A DNA stretch of 64,000 bases, taken from assembly GCF_030463535.1 (NCBI RefSeq), contig NC_132900.1, forward strand, positions 30,559,721-30,623,720. Direction: 5' to 3'. Position 1 is the first letter of the stretch. Each line of letters opens with the position of its first letter. Shown here piece by piece: positions 46,600 through 61,155 of this stretch. The notes beneath the pieces are model-generated. The model was not told where the DNA came from and made no database searches. It worked only from the letters and a program-made list of their open reading frames with translations. The position numbers and the translations under genes are program-made. This DNA is from Salminus brasiliensis (Eukaryota > Chordata > Actinopteri > Characiformes > Bryconidae).

Positions 46600-49000
46600 A
46601 TCCTCTCTGTCCTTAGCAACCTTCACTAGTGGGAGCAGGTCGGAGTAGCCATTCTCATGCACTTTTAACCTAAATGCCTCAAGGAAATGGAACAGTCCAT
46701 TCTTCAGTTCCCGTAGATCAAGATGGGCTTTTTTTGTGCTGTTCATTCTTATTTAAAAGGAACATGAATGAAGTTTAGCAAGGCTTTGAGTATTAATCAG
46801 GGATTTCCTGGCTGTTCTGGACATGCAGGCAACTGCATTCCCTTAGGGTCTAGTCTTTGCATTTTCAGTTATTTACTTTATATAGTATTTTATTGGTTTT
46901 GTGCTCTTCTAAAAGTCACTCCGTAGCTTTCAATAAGGCTGAATGTAAACAATCGAAGGAGTCGACTCATGAGTCAGATTCATGTGTGTTCATCTGAGAT
47001 TTTGAGGGACACTACAGTTTTGCGGCCTCGTGTACATTCAGTACATTCAAAGCTAAACAGCTTCTATATAATACTGAATGCAGGGTTCTTGCACTTGTAA
47101 TTTAGCGGAACCTATTTTGGTCCTGTATAGAACCATTGACAGAACATTTTTACCCATCCGAAGATATCTTGGCAAGTCACATCATCTTAAACGTCTCATT
47201 TAAGTAGAAGATTATTTAAATTAATTCATTTGCAGACAGATCTTACTGATTGTAAGTCATTTTATCTGGTAAAGGTGTCTTCTGTTGCCAGATATTCTCG
47301 CCGTTTTGATCATTAATTACTAAGAAAAGCAAAATTATCATAATTATTTCGTTATAAATAAGCAATTTTTTTTTGCCAATGAAATAACGTGATTTTTTAA
47401 TATATAAAATCCTTAAAACAAGTAAAAACAAAAAGATTACTTGCCCAGGTATCGTTTTGCAGTGGAAGCAGAAATTACAGCTGGTTTATTGTGGGGTTTT
47501 TTTTGTTTTAGTTTATTGTGTTTTCATTTCATGTGAAATCACTGAAAGTCTCGAAGTTATGAAAGTTAAGAACTGAGAAACTGCAGCCCAGCTTTTAAAA
47601 CAGTTATAGATGGATAGGACGGTCAGCGTACGCTCTGTTAGTGGACGCTCTGCTGCCGTTCCAAACCTCATTGTTGTTTTTGGGTAGCAAGCGTCTGCGA
47701 TGATGTACAGCAGTTTGTGGTCAGCGCTTCACAGAGGATTTAGAGACCAGCAGTAGCAGCTCTACACCCCTATTAGACAAATCACCCTCAATATCCATAC
47801 CGTCTTAAGAAAGCTTCCGTTACACTGTATTTTCTTTATTTCTTTGTTTGTTAGTTAATGTATTTAAGTCACTCTACTGTTTAAAAGTTTGGAGACATTT
47901 GTGGGAATATGAATTATATGTTTTTTCTCTGTAAAACTCGATAATGTAATGATATTACTGTAATATTTAAATATTAGAAACTAGATGCCAAATTGTGCTG
48001 TTTGGGTTATAGAATATTCTAGGAACAATAATTTATTTAATGCTAAAACTGTTACATAAAATCCTTGTATCACCAAAATGAGAACTTTAAAGATTTAAAA
48101 AATAATAATAATTATTCCAAGCCATTTTTGAGCGTTTTTATTGGTCCATTCATAATAAGAATTGTTACATTTTGAGTTACATTTTGTCACAAATTTTTAA
48201 AAAAAAATTACCAAAATGGAAATACAAAGTTTTTGAGTGACATTAATGATATATAATTACTTCTTGAGATTTGATAGTCCATATATAAAAAAAAACAGTA
48301 TTCTTAATATTAAATACCTATATACTGAATACAAATAAGATCCTAAAAATAGCACTTTATTATATCTGTTCATCTTACTGGATACTTCATTATTATTATT
48401 TTTACAGCTTTGTAGCTTCGTACTTATTAGAAACCCATAATGCTGCATAGGAATAATTCATTATTGAGAAAAAATGTTAAAAAACTGATTCCAAACTTTT
48501 GAACAGTAGTGTAGGTTCTCGCTCTGGGAACTCTTGGGAACATCTTGATGACTTTGGCCTAAACAGTTGTTAAAAGGCATGGACATTCCCAAACGTATGT
48601 ATGTCTGTAAAAAAAAAAAAAAAGGCTATATATATAAAATAATGAATAATAATAATATTAGAGGAATTCCTGAGAACATTGTTGCCGCATGCAAACAGCA
48701 GCTGTTTCAGATATTATTGCAACTTGAAAGGTTGTGCCCAAAGACTGCTGACCTTGTAACAACCTTGTAGCCACTTATTCAGTAAGACTTTGAAATACTG
48801 AGAATTAAAGTCTATGAATAAATGAAGGAGTTTTCAAACATGGGTCGTTATTATTATTATTATTATTGTTATTATTATTGATTGATTGCAGGCCTCTTCT
48901 ACAGTTTGTTCAGTTGAGTACTTTTGAACATTATCTGATCTTCATTTGTTCTGCTTGTGCAGAGTTTCTATGTCTTGTGGTGAATCAGCACAACGCATCA
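45820..49000. other. Intergenic between rabgef1 and the FcR-like gene
   Basis: No gene. A (TC)n tract at 46561-46595, AT-rich sequence from 47.2 kb on, a mobile element at 47.87-48.51 kb, an A run at 48609-48624 and an ATT repeat at 48848-48880. Confidence 0.5.
47876..48511. mobile_element. MITE-like element with ACTGTT-AAAAGTTTGGA termini
   Basis: Left end CTACTGTTTAAAAGTTTGG and right end CCAAACTTTTGAACAGTAG are inverted repeats about 640 bp apart, with AT-rich non-coding interior. A frequent kind of fish MITE; single ends of the same sort are at 25501-25520 and 58731-58750. Confidence 0.7.
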
Positions 49001-49010
49001 CTTCCACCAG

Positions 49011-49020
49011 AAAGGAAGTA
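49011..49020 (+). promoter_or_regulatory. ETS/PU.1-like site upstream of the FcR-like gene
   Basis: AAAGGAAGTA, close to the PU.1 consensus, 143 bp before the ATG. PU.1 drives many myeloid and B-cell Fc-receptor promoters, which fits the gene, but the motif is short. Confidence 0.4.
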
Positions 49021-49093
49021 GCATGAGTGCGCTTTTCCTGTTTTTGTGCTTTTGAAGCATTAAAAGGGGAAATACTCTGGATCCTTTTCAAAC

Positions 49094-49099
49094 TATAAA
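49094..49099 (+). promoter_or_regulatory. TATA box of the FcR-like gene
   Basis: TATAAA 60 bp before the ATG (CTATAAAGG), which places transcription start near 49125 and gives a 5' UTR of about 30 bp before CAGCACCATGT. Confidence 0.5.
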
Positions 49100-49153
49100 G
49101 GCTTAGTGTCTCTCAAACTGATCACAGAACACAACACCGACCATCCCAGCACC

Positions 49154-52100
49154 ATGTACTTCTTACCTGGCTCTATCGGTGAGTGACCGCAAACATTAGG
49201 ACACATTAGGACGTTTTATCATCTAATCGAAGGTGTTTTAATGATGCTATTATTTTTCCTCTCTTCTTGTAGCTGTTTTAGCTTTCTTTACTCTTGCCAA
49301 GTCTCAAGGTACGTAAAGTCTAGCCCTGTTGCCATGTTACGTAATAATTCATTATTAACAAAAAAAATGCTTAGTTTTAAAGGTTTATTACATAATTAAG
49401 CCTCATTAAGCCTTTTCAATCAGCCAAGACATGCTTAATAGCTGATGTCTGCTTCTCTGGTTTAGAATGGAAGATGCTACGCTAACACTGCTAACAAACA
49501 CTAGGACTTGGACTGTCACCAATTTTATCTAGGGGGAAATACAGGCCTAAAACTGTTGACATATATTTGCAATAGATTTCTTAAGCAAATAAATGGGGAT
49601 TGGCATGGTGACACCTCCCAAAAACACATGGTTTTAAATGCTAAAGAACATTTCCCCCTAGTCAGGAGTGTGTGAGTGAATGGCTGTGTGGGGTACCCTG
49701 TCCATCACCCTGCCCAGGGGGTATTCCTGCCTTGCACACACACAATGATTCCAGCTATGGCCCAGGACCTGCCGCGACCCTGACGGCGGATCAATGGATG
49801 ATGGATAAATGAGAATTGGGGCATATTTACCAAGCTGTGATTGGTGGCAGCCTAAATCCAGTGTTTGTTAGGAATGTTAGCCTGTCTGTTAGCTTCACCA
49901 AACTATTCCTTTAATGTGATTTACCTTGAAAAAGACTACCTACATAGAGGCCTTCTAACACATGCATAAGCTTATGAAGCAGTGCTTGAACAGTTATGAC
50001 CAGCTTATGGCAGTTATGGCATCTACCTTTAAAGTTATGGGCAAGTTTACATTTGGGTATTTGAAGCCTAAATGCCTACATAGGGACTTCATAACCCATG
50101 CGTAAGCTTTGGATAACATATCTACAGTATAAAGCAGTATTGGAATTTTAACTGAATTAATATCAGTTTTGTGAAATGACATTACATCGATATAAGGCAG
50201 CAAAGTGACATTGTGTCCATTCATAACACTGTTATAAAGCATCCATTATTGAACTTATAAGGCCTCATAAGAACCGTTACTTACCATCCACACCATAGCC
50301 ATTCATACCATGCCGTTACTTGGTCATGATGCTTCATAACAGTGTTATAAATGGAACGAACCGTAAGGCCCCTTATGCTCACTAATGCCTATGCATTTGC
50401 TATGAAGTCTCTGTGCAGCCTTCTGCGTTCAGCATCACAGTAACAATCAATGTGAGTCAATGTAATTCCACTAATACAATCCACCTTCCCCACCCATCCA
50501 GACCCCACACCTCTTCCCATAGCGGCCAAAGTGACGGTACACTCTGGGGAGGTTCGCCTCTTCTCAGGGGAAGAAGTCCAACTCACCTGCAGCGTACCTG
50601 ATGACCCCGCGGCAAAGTGGAGCTACCACTGGTTCAAAGACGGCAACCTTTTGAAAACCTTGGAGGTGTACGATCTGAAAAATGCTGCTGTCTGGCAAGG
50701 GGGGAACTATACCTGCCAAGGAGAGAAAGAGATTGACACCTGGCCCTATTCGCTGAAGACCCTTATAAGCGAGCCCCTCAGTTTACAAGTGGATGGTAAG
50801 ATGTATGGGTTTCTATTCAGTTGGGGGATGGACGGCTGTGTAGGTACTGGGTCGATATCAAAAAAATTGGGGCTAAAAATAACAGATCCCATCTGATCCC
50901 GTAACAGATTTACCCTGACAGGCAGGACAAATATGTCCGCCTGACAGTCAGCAGAACAGTTAGCAAAGGTTATTGGTCACGGGATGGGTGTAGGTTCAAT
51001 GCCTGCATCCGCTAAGCTGCCACTGTTGGGCTCTTTATCCTCCAACTCCTTCATTTACCTTCTGAGAGCGTCCGCACTGCTGCTGCAGCCGGCTGGGGAT
51101 AGTGTCCGTTAATGGCACCTGGAGGACACTAGATGGTGCTCTGAACACCGCGGTTAAAACAAAGACTCTTGGAACTGGATTTGGATTAAATTAGAGGCCT
51201 GATGCTTTAAACAGCCCTAATAATGTGCTGTTATTATCAACAGGTGGTTGGGCCCTCCTGCGAGTCCCAGCAGAGCCTCTACTCATCAATGAAGCGACGA
51301 TCCTGACCTGCCGCATTCGAGACGACCCCATGCTGGTGGAGGTGATCTTCTATAAGGATGGGGTTGAGATCCTCAAAAAGAAGGACAAAAACCTGGAGTT
51401 TACCAGCCTCACTCTGATGGACCAGGGCTCCTACTCGTGCAGGGCCACCTGGCTTCAGAAATACGATTACCACTCTGCCCAGTCCCTGCCTGCTTTTGTA
51501 ACCGTGTTAGGTAAGACCAAGCCGAGATGCAGAAGTATAACATAATAATAAAAAGAGAGTTAGGAGAACCTTTGACTGAATTAAGTTGAGTTAACTCTGC
51601 TGTATTGTAGCTGTATTCTGTAATCAGTCACAGATTAAGATGCATCAGATTAAGTTGGCCTGTCTTTAAAAATGTGGACAAAAGTATTTGGACACCCTCT
51701 TAATCATCAAATTCAGATGCTTTATTCAGTTCCATTTTCCACAGGTATATGAAATCAAGCCCCTAGTCATGCAGTCTGCCTTTCGGGAGGTTCTAAAGCG
51801 TGGTTCTGTATGTAATAGGAGACACTGCTGCACCAACAACAAGTCAGCTGGTGAAATTTTATAATTAATAATAATCCCTCCTAGATCTTCCTCCATCAGC
51901 TGTGAGTGGTGTTATTATTGAACAGTGGAAGCGTTTAGGAGGAACAGCTCACAGAGATCAGCTCAGCCCCCGAGTGTCTGTCAGACCACGTAAAGTTACA
52001 GAGCGGGGTCAGGGCCGAGTGCTGAGCTCAGAGCAGAGTGCAGAAAAGCCTCCAACTGACTCAGTAACTGCAGCAGAGCTCCAGACCTGCTGCTGCTGGT

Positions 52101-52578
52101 AGAGCTCCATATTAATAATGCATATGGGTTTAGAACGGGATGTCAGAAAAGGTCCTGTAGTTGCTCCTTATCGGTCTGTTATCACACCCCAGTCCATATG
52201 TGGAGATGAAGCTGTCTGTAGCCTGATGTGTATTTGATCGAAGCTTTCTTTCTTTTTCGCTTGTTCTTCTTCTCCTGTTCAACCGCAGATAAACTGAGCA
52301 CTCCTGAGCTCCAGTTTCAGCCTAAGTCTCCAGTGACCAAAGGTAAGGATGTGGTCCTCAGATGTGTGACCCAGCTGAATGTCAGAGAAAAAGGCCACAA
52401 TATAGAATACTACTTCTACAAAGATGAGGACAGGATGGCCCCCTCCTCCCCCGAAGAAACGTACACCATCCCAAGAGTGGCGGAGGAAGATGCAGGGATG
52501 TACGCCTGCAGGGCCTTCGTAAGGACTCTGAAGTTGGAGAGGTGGAGCGCCCTGGTGGAGCTGAAAGTCAAAAAATGA
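49154..52578 (+). CDS. Secreted three-Ig-domain Fc-receptor-like protein
   Basis: Exons 49154-49178, 49273-49308 (36 bp, the typical FcR mini signal exon), 50502-50795, 51244-51510 and 52289-52578, all joined in phase 1; 912 bp, 303 aa. Signal peptide MYFLPGSIAVLAFFTLAKSQ. Each later exon is one C2-type Ig domain with its Cys pair: LTCSV/YTCQG with KWSYHWFKDG and an N-glycosylation site NYT; LTCRI/YSCRA with VIFYKDG; LRCVT/YACRA with IEYYFYKDED. The protein ends ELKVKK with no transmembrane segment, tail or GPI signal. Split signal peptide with a 36-bp second exon and one domain per exon is the Fc-receptor/FCRL gene pattern. Channel catfish has a soluble three-Ig FcR homologue that binds IgM; this may be its orthologue (inference). 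Ligand unproven. Confidence 0.85.
51671..51890 (+). mobile_element. Tc1/mariner-like fragment, second family
   Basis: ATGTGGACAAAAGTATTTGG followed by ATTCAGATGCTTTATTCAG, TCCACAGGTATATGAAATC and CATGCAGTCTGCCTTTCGGG; interior unlike the TGTCCAAATG elements. In the last intron of the FcR-like gene. Confidence 0.6.
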
Positions 52579-52636
52579 ATGTGGCAAAAAAAAAAAAGTC
52601 CGAAGGTATGTGAGATCTTTATTTATTGAGCAGCTA

Positions 52637-52757
52637 CACCATTTGGACAAAAGTATTGGGACACCTGCTCATTCATTGTTTCTTCAAACATCAGTAAAGT
52701 TGATTCTGCTTTTGCTGGAGTAACTCTCTCTACTGTCCAGGGAGGAAGAGCATTGTA
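52637..52757 (-). mobile_element. Tc1-like non-autonomous element, fragment
   Basis: Reversed right end CACCATTTGGACAAAAGT and 120 bp of interior; 58 bp after the FcR-like stop, probably in its 3' UTR. Confidence 0.75.
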
Positions 52758-52820
52758 GAGTTAGAAATCTAGCCAAAAACTCGCCCAGCTTGCCCATGGA
52801 ATCCAACCCTAGTCTTTTTA

Positions 52821-52834
52821 AATAAACAATAAAT
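52821..52834 (+). promoter_or_regulatory. Candidate poly(A) signal of the FcR-like gene
   Basis: Two close AATAAA copies about 245 bp after the stop, just beyond a Tc1-like fragment that would then lie in the 3' UTR. Confidence 0.45.
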
Positions 52835-52839
52835 AGTTT

Positions 52840-53262
52840 ATTTAAAATTGCATAACATATTTAATATACCATACCTTTTTAGTTTGAGGGACCTTACATC
52901 AATGCAATGTCATAAAACAAAAGGGACTGATCCGATCCAGGCTTATGTTCATGGATACACGGGTATCGGCTACTTTAATCCCAATCCGGTTCAGAGTCTT
53001 TGTTTTAACCGCGGTGTTCAGAGCGCCAACTAGTGTTTTACCAGCGGGAGAACCAGAGAACCGCTCACTCACCTTCCTCTGTTTATAAACCAGCGCTGAA
53101 GAACCCGTTCAGAACCGAGTGTAGGCTGATGCTAATGCTAATGCTAACACACACGCTATAGAAACCCCAATCACACACACAGCACATTCACCCACTATAA
53201 ACACACAGTTATTACACACCAGTAGACCAACAAGCACAGAAACCAGTCCAGAGTGTGTACCA

Positions 53263-53307
<45 letters not shown>

Positions 53308-55240
53308 AAGTGTAATTTTACCATCAGTAGCATAAGGCATACGGATGTGATGAAGGCATTATAAGTAGGCAGCCTTCAAATAAAGTGATTCTGTTTGATT
53401 AATTGATTGTTTATTAATTATTTTTATATTTGCTTGTTTGTTTGTTTTCTTTAAAGAAAAGGACAGTTTCTGTTAGTCAACTTGTCTGCTGTATTAATTA
53501 ATTAATTAATTAAGCTACAGAAGACACATTCGGTAGTCTAGTGTGTCCTTGTACTTTATGAGAGACCTGTGTTTGAAACAGAGTTCAGGAGGTAAAATTG
53601 GGAAGCTCTAGGTTTAGGCTCATCTTGGTGACTGTTTTTTTTTTTTTTCTAGAGCCAAGTCCCTGACCTGAAACCCACCAAGAATTCCAACTGTTGGCTT
53701 TCTCACACCCAAATGAATCAGCGGAGCCCCGGCCCCACAGGGACCTGGGTTTGGTACCTCTTCTGTAAAATGCTGATTTATACTTTTCCCCCTAATTACT
53801 GTCCGTCTTCAACTGGATTGAGACTGTAAAAAAACATTTGGAATCTGAGACCGTATTATTGCCTTTTTATAATATCCATCATCTATCCAGGACAGATCCA
53901 GGAGTCTTCATAAATATCATATTTCTTATTTGATTTGAACACATATGCATATATGTATATGTATATAGCAATACTGTAACAATGTATGTCATAAATGACT
54001 GTCACACGTTATCAATAATAACCATTCCACCTTGCATGAGTATGAGAGTATGAGAGTATGATTTATCCAAATGAAACAAAAAATGCCTCTTCATGATAAG
54101 GCATAGATTAGTATTTATATTCATATAATAATAAACGCATCATGTTAAATGTAGATGCCACCCATGAAGTCAGAAGCTGTTGGTATTCTTTGATTATTTC
54201 TAATATATTGGTTAAATCAAAACTCTTATATCAGCTCTCACATTCTTCTATTATACAATTCAACAACAATAATAGACAATACACTGTTCAAGGTATAAGA
54301 CAGCTTATTGGAGCTTATTCAGTTTGAATAACTGTGGAGGAAGCCTTTTTTAAGGGGCTTTTAAGAGTGTTGACCACCTGAAGTCTAGGCGTGCTATTCA
54401 GATATTAGAGAGATACTGAGATGCTATGGCACTAACATATCTGTGGAAGTGAGCAGTTGGTGTTTGGGTTAAATGGGTTAAAGACAGAATTGAGCCACTT
54501 GTAGTCTTACAGACGTTACCCTGTTAAAAGTATGAGATCCTTCAGGAACTTGAGGAGGTTCTTCAGTTTAAAAATCATTTCTTGAAGGCTCCACAGTTTT
54601 AAATTGTAAACGTTCCTCAAGGATAATGTACTTTTACTTTTTACAGTGTAGACCACTTTACCACCAGGCGTGTTATTCAGATATTAGAGAGATACTGAGA
54701 TACTATGACAGTAACATACGTATGCAACTGAGCAGTTGGTGTTTAGGTTAAATGGGTTAAAGACAGAACTACGCCACTTGTAGTCTTTTTTCTATAAGAA
54801 AGCCCTTCAGAAATCATCCAGAGACTCATTTTTATAATAATTTGTGTCATAAGTCTCATATAATTTAACAGATTGTGTTTAGTTTCAGTTTGGGTTCAGT
54901 TCTGACCAGCAAAGCTAGCAGTCAGTATGGACAACAAGAATGGCAAAAGCAAAAGCAGTTGATTTCCCTACTAGAATAAATACAGCATGTATTGACACAG
55001 TTTTGTAAGCAATGCTAAGCAATAATGGATGTTTATGCTGCTCTGAAACAGACTCAACCCTTCCTCTTCTGTTAGGACTGCTTCTGGATGCCCTGTACTC
55101 TGGAGAACCACTGTAGGAAAGACGGTCTGCAGATGGCTCTGAGATCAGTAGTATTAGGGAGAGAGATGGTTGTGTATGAGCAGAAAAGGGCAGCTTCCCA
55201 CAATGGCCATGTAGACTTCAGTGCAAGATCTGTTTTTGAA
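52840..55240. other. Intergenic between the FcR-like gene and otol1
   Basis: No gene seen. Contains the AC tract, an AT-rich part at 53.35-54.3 kb, and a direct repeat: 54368-54510 and 54652-54787, both with GCGTGTTATTCAGATATTAG-like starts and ending GCCACTTGTAGTCTT, about 280 bp apart. Confidence 0.6.
53262..53304. repeat. (AC)n microsatellite
   Basis: About 21 uninterrupted AC units. Confidence 0.95.
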
Positions 55241-55247
55241 GTGGATC

Positions 55248-56972
<1,725 letters not shown>

Positions 56973-56999
56973 TTTCTATATCTGTGGATAGCATAAAGA

Positions 57000-58900
57000 T
57001 GATATTATATAATAAGGTAATACTTCATATGTTGTTAGTCGCTCTTTATTATAAACAACTATGTCAGTTGTGTTGTACTCGCTATAAAAGAAGAGTGAAC
57101 AAGATCAGGTAAAGGTGAGATCGGATCAAGATAGCAATGACATGTGTACAAGTGTACTTTTATTCAGCTAGTTCTTTTACATGTTCAATAACAATCAGTC
57201 ATCAGCAAAAAAGCGGGAATAATAGTGGACCCAGCATGGAGCCATGAGGTACTCCGCTTATAAATTCTGAAATGCTTGGTCCTAGCTCCCACAACACGCC
57301 CAGGTTCTGAACCTAATCAGACTAGGCACATTTAACATGTGAGATTAGACCTTTAAATAAAGCAAATAAGGGGCAAAAGGGGTCTAAAAAAAGATGAAGC
57401 AAAGGGGGTCTGAAACTCGAGGACACACTAATCTTCTAATGCCACAAGACTGGGCCATGCGGAACCCTGCCAGAGTGGCCAAGTTTCTTTACCTCTCTTG
57501 TGTATGGCGCTTTTGTGACATGGGATACAGCGCCCTCATGAATCAGCCCATCCAGCAGACAGCAAAAAAGGCAAGAAAAAGAAAACTAGGCTGGCAGCTG
57601 GACCAGGGGCAATGGGACTGGTCATTCGATATGGGAAGAATTCCTTCAGTACCTACCCAACCCCAGTGAGTGGATGGGTGCCAAGTGTAGAGGTTTTAGG
57701 GTTATAGCAATGCACAAGGGGTCTGAGCGCTCAACAACAAAAAAAAAAAAAAACATCAGTCAGGCTACAGAGAGAAAAAAAAAAGAAAAGAGAAAAAAAG
57801 ATAAATGATGTATCCAGTTTCAGTCTGAACTGGACTGAGCTCTAGCCTCTAAAGGAAGGTTATATATAGAAAGACTTGTTTTGAACCCTGAGATGTTTTC
57901 TTTCTCTTACCCGCTCTACATAACTAGCTCAAGGAATCAGTATCGTTCCAATCTATTTGGTGTCAATCCAAGAAAGCTTTTGCCCAAAAGAGCACTGATA
58001 ATCTCAATCACTCACCATGGCCTAAACCTGAGCTGGTTCTAGAGGAAGGAGCTTATCTTCTGAAGCGTCCGTTCAGCTAAAAGAAAGGTTACTAACAGCC
58101 ACCATCAGGGAACACTAATTTAAGAAGGGATCCAAAAAAAAAAAGCCAGACAGACTTAAATGACCACACTGGTTCTGGTGCTGGTATGGTTTTTGACTCC
58201 AAAAGCTCCAGAAACATAAAATAAAAAAAAAAAATCAGGCAAGAATCTCAGAAAACTGACACCTGATCTGCCTGTGGACTGCAGGAAGGTCTGCAAGGTC
58301 TTCTTCGTCCACAGTCTGGAAGAAGCGATATGCTTCAGAAGCAGTACAGATAGAGGGCGGTAATGCTCCACCTCGACCTGCCGGTGACACCCCACCATTC
58401 AGAGGCCCTCACCATGGTACTCACTTTACTTCCCTCCATGGACGACGGAGGCGCCTCCGCTTAGCACAGGCGCTCAGCTTTTGCCCCCTGACCACCATGC
58501 ACCCCTGAATCCCCCCCCCTCCACACACACACACACAAAAACACTTTAGGATGGAGTCAAGGTGCATGGCAAGAGAGAGGGCCTTTATTACAACCCCGAC
58601 AACCCCCCAATCAGACGCAGCCAAGCAGACAGGAGTGGATGGTTTTGAGTTATAGAGAGCCTTTGATTGGGGGGTTTAAAATTGCAGCAGAAAGGTGTAT
58701 AGTAGGATCTGTGAACTCATTATACACTCACAGTCAAAAGTTTGGAATCACTGTTACAATCAATCTATCTCTCATCTTAAAAAAAAACTGTTTGATGAAC
58801 AGTTTGAAAGACAGTTTGCTGATAAAATTACTATTATTCAGATTAGTATTAATAATCTGGTCAGCTGTATAAGCATAAAAATCCTAAATTGTATATATAT
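57000..58900. other. Intergenic upstream of otol1
   Basis: No gene supported. A-rich tracts at 57740-57800, 58130-58145 and 58218-58232; the 91-codon open frame at 57394 has no recognised domain. The otol1 promoter should lie here or in the first hundred bases, but no clear TATA on the - strand is seen. Confidence 0.4.
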
Positions 58901-58902
58901 AC

Positions 58903-59224
58903 AAAAGTACTGGATGGAGCTCCACCACCATCATTCCAGAGAACACAGTTCTTCCACTGCTCCAAAGCTCCTTAATGCTGGGGGGCTTTATACCCCTCTA
59001 CTAGCCCACGCCTGGCATTATTAGCCAGCATGGTGCCGATAGCTTCATGATGTTCATCTGCTCCAGAGAGTCCTAATCTATTGGCAGTAATTCTTTCTCT
59101 ACAAAGACTAGACAAGCTGTGTGTGCATTTGCACGTCTGTGTCAGCAATGGGTGCAACTTAGCAAAAATAGCTGAATGCATTCACTATTAGAAAGGGTGT
59201 CCACAAAATTTTTGACATAGAGTG
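58903..59224 (-). mobile_element. Tc1-like non-autonomous element
   Basis: Reversed interior from AAAGTACTGGATGGAGCTCC to the left end GTCCACAAAATTTTTGACAT; right end lost. Confidence 0.75.
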
Positions 59225-60740
59225 TACCTTGGATTTTAGAAGTAAGTATCTCAAAGCATATATTAATATTTTAATATACAGATTGTGAAAAGTTTTATTA
59301 CATGAAAGTATTCAAAATACTTAAAAATATATTTTCAGTTTAATTTATAATATTTAAAAAAATAATATAGTTAATATAATATCTTTAATTTTATGTTATC
59401 ATAGAAGAAAATGACACTTGTTCTAAATATAATAAGAAACAAACTACTTATGAAAGTCTATGAGAAGCATGGTGTCCACCACAATACACGCGCCCCCTCC
59501 GTCCCCCAGGGGTGGGGTAGCGGGGCTTGTCTGCCATCTGAGCCTGAGGTGTCTTTTAGCCTCTGGTAGAGTAACAGCTCAGGCTGTGCTCGACTGGTAA
59601 GCTCTTAATGGAGCTCACTATGACCCTGTGAAGAAAAGGCTGGCTGTGGGAGCATTTGTGTAAAAAGCCTCTTTCTTTTTTCCCCTTTCATTTTTTGGTC
59701 CTCGTTCTTTTCATCGAGTTCTCTAGACTGGGGACGCTGCCTCCCAGGCTTTCTATTATATAACTATTAAATGCAGTTATTTATTAACTGTTAAAAACCT
59801 GCGACTTTGTTTGTTATTATGTTATAAAGTGTATTATAATACTATAATAAACTGGAACTGAAGGAAAGGCAGAGTGGTAGCACAGCTTACTGTTGGAGAG
59901 TTGCTAGGGTGGTTGCTAGGGTGTTCCTATGTTGTTGCTGTGGTATTGGAAGTGATTTCTAAATGGTTACTATGGTAACCACGTATAACACAAAGACACC
60001 AGATTGTCCCCAGTGTACTTTTATCATGGTGACATGATAAAGCGGGGTGCACAGACTTTTGCACAGCTATTTCTTGAGCATTCCGCCATTCATTCCTGTA
60101 TTTCCTAAATATTTAAATGAGTTTTGTTTTTGTTTTTTTAACCACTTTTGGACATAATGTGAATTTCAGGATGAATGGACCAATAGAAATGCTCCAAGTT
60201 TATTTATAATGAAACCTTTGAAGATTGACTTCCATTGAAAGCTAAGAAGGTTAGGTGAACGTGACATGTGATATACTGCTGCCCTTACTAACAGATGGAC
60301 CCCCTCAAAAACCCAAAAGGTGCTGGATAATCAAAGCTGGGCTCATGAGTTAGAGTCCTTGCCCAAATAATAGCTGGCCTCAGAGCAGCAGGCAGTGCAG
60401 GATAGGGATAAAAAATTATTATTACGACATCATTAACAGTAACAGTCCACCAGAAAATGAAGAGATTGGGAGAACATGCAGCATGAAGACACTGGAGACC
60501 AATTTACCCCGTTTTCATACCATAAACTTGAGACACTGATTACTGAGTTGTGCGAGGTTTGCATGCTACACAGTTCTTGTTGACTATTAAATTGCATGTA
60601 AACAAAGCTAGGCTATAGTACAGCCTCCACACAGTGGGGTTAGTTAGGTCAATGGCTTGCATGATTTTAATTGAAACAAATTAGAAGGTTACACCACCAT
60701 GGAGATGGGTTTTTAATTCTTACGTCCAAAATTAAAAGTG
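59225..60740. other. Intergenic, no gene
   Basis: AT-rich at 59230-59470; a short GTTGCTAGGGTGG repeat at 59900-59970; TACAGCCTCCACACAGTGGG at about 60620 also occurs, diverged, near 33870. Nothing coding. Confidence 0.4.
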
Positions 60741-61155
60741 TTAACCGAGCTTCTCCTGCTTTTGTTGGAGAGTAACTGTCTCTACTGTCCAGGGAAGAAA
60801 ACTTTGGAGGAGCATTGCTGCGAGGATCTGAGGATTTGCATTCAGCAACAAGAGCATTAGAAAGGACACGATGTTGGATGATGATCACCACCACGCCTCA
60901 TCCAAACCTCATCCCCAACTCCCAAACGCATCCCAGAAGGACTGAATGGAGCACCACCATCCATCGTTCCAGAGATCACAGCTCTATGGGCCCACTGTTA
61001 TCTGCTCCAGAGAGTCCTATTCCATTGGCAGTACTTCTCTAAAGGGACTAGATGAGCATGTTTATGCTTGTGCACATGTGTGTCAGCAATGGGTGCAGCT
61101 TAATGTAATTAAAAGCATTCATTAGAAGAGGTGTCCATAAATATTTGGACAAAAG
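60741..61155 (-). mobile_element. Tc1-like non-autonomous element
   Basis: Reversed copy from CTTCTCCTGCTTTTGTTGG to the left end GTCCATAAATATTTGGAC; outer right end missing. Confidence 0.75.

Noticed and set aside
57066-57080. TATAAAAG as an otol1 TATA box
   Set aside because: It reads TATAAAAG on the + strand, the wrong orientation for the - strand gene.
57394-57669. 91-codon + strand frame upstream of otol1
   Set aside because: No recognised domain and no splice or promoter context.
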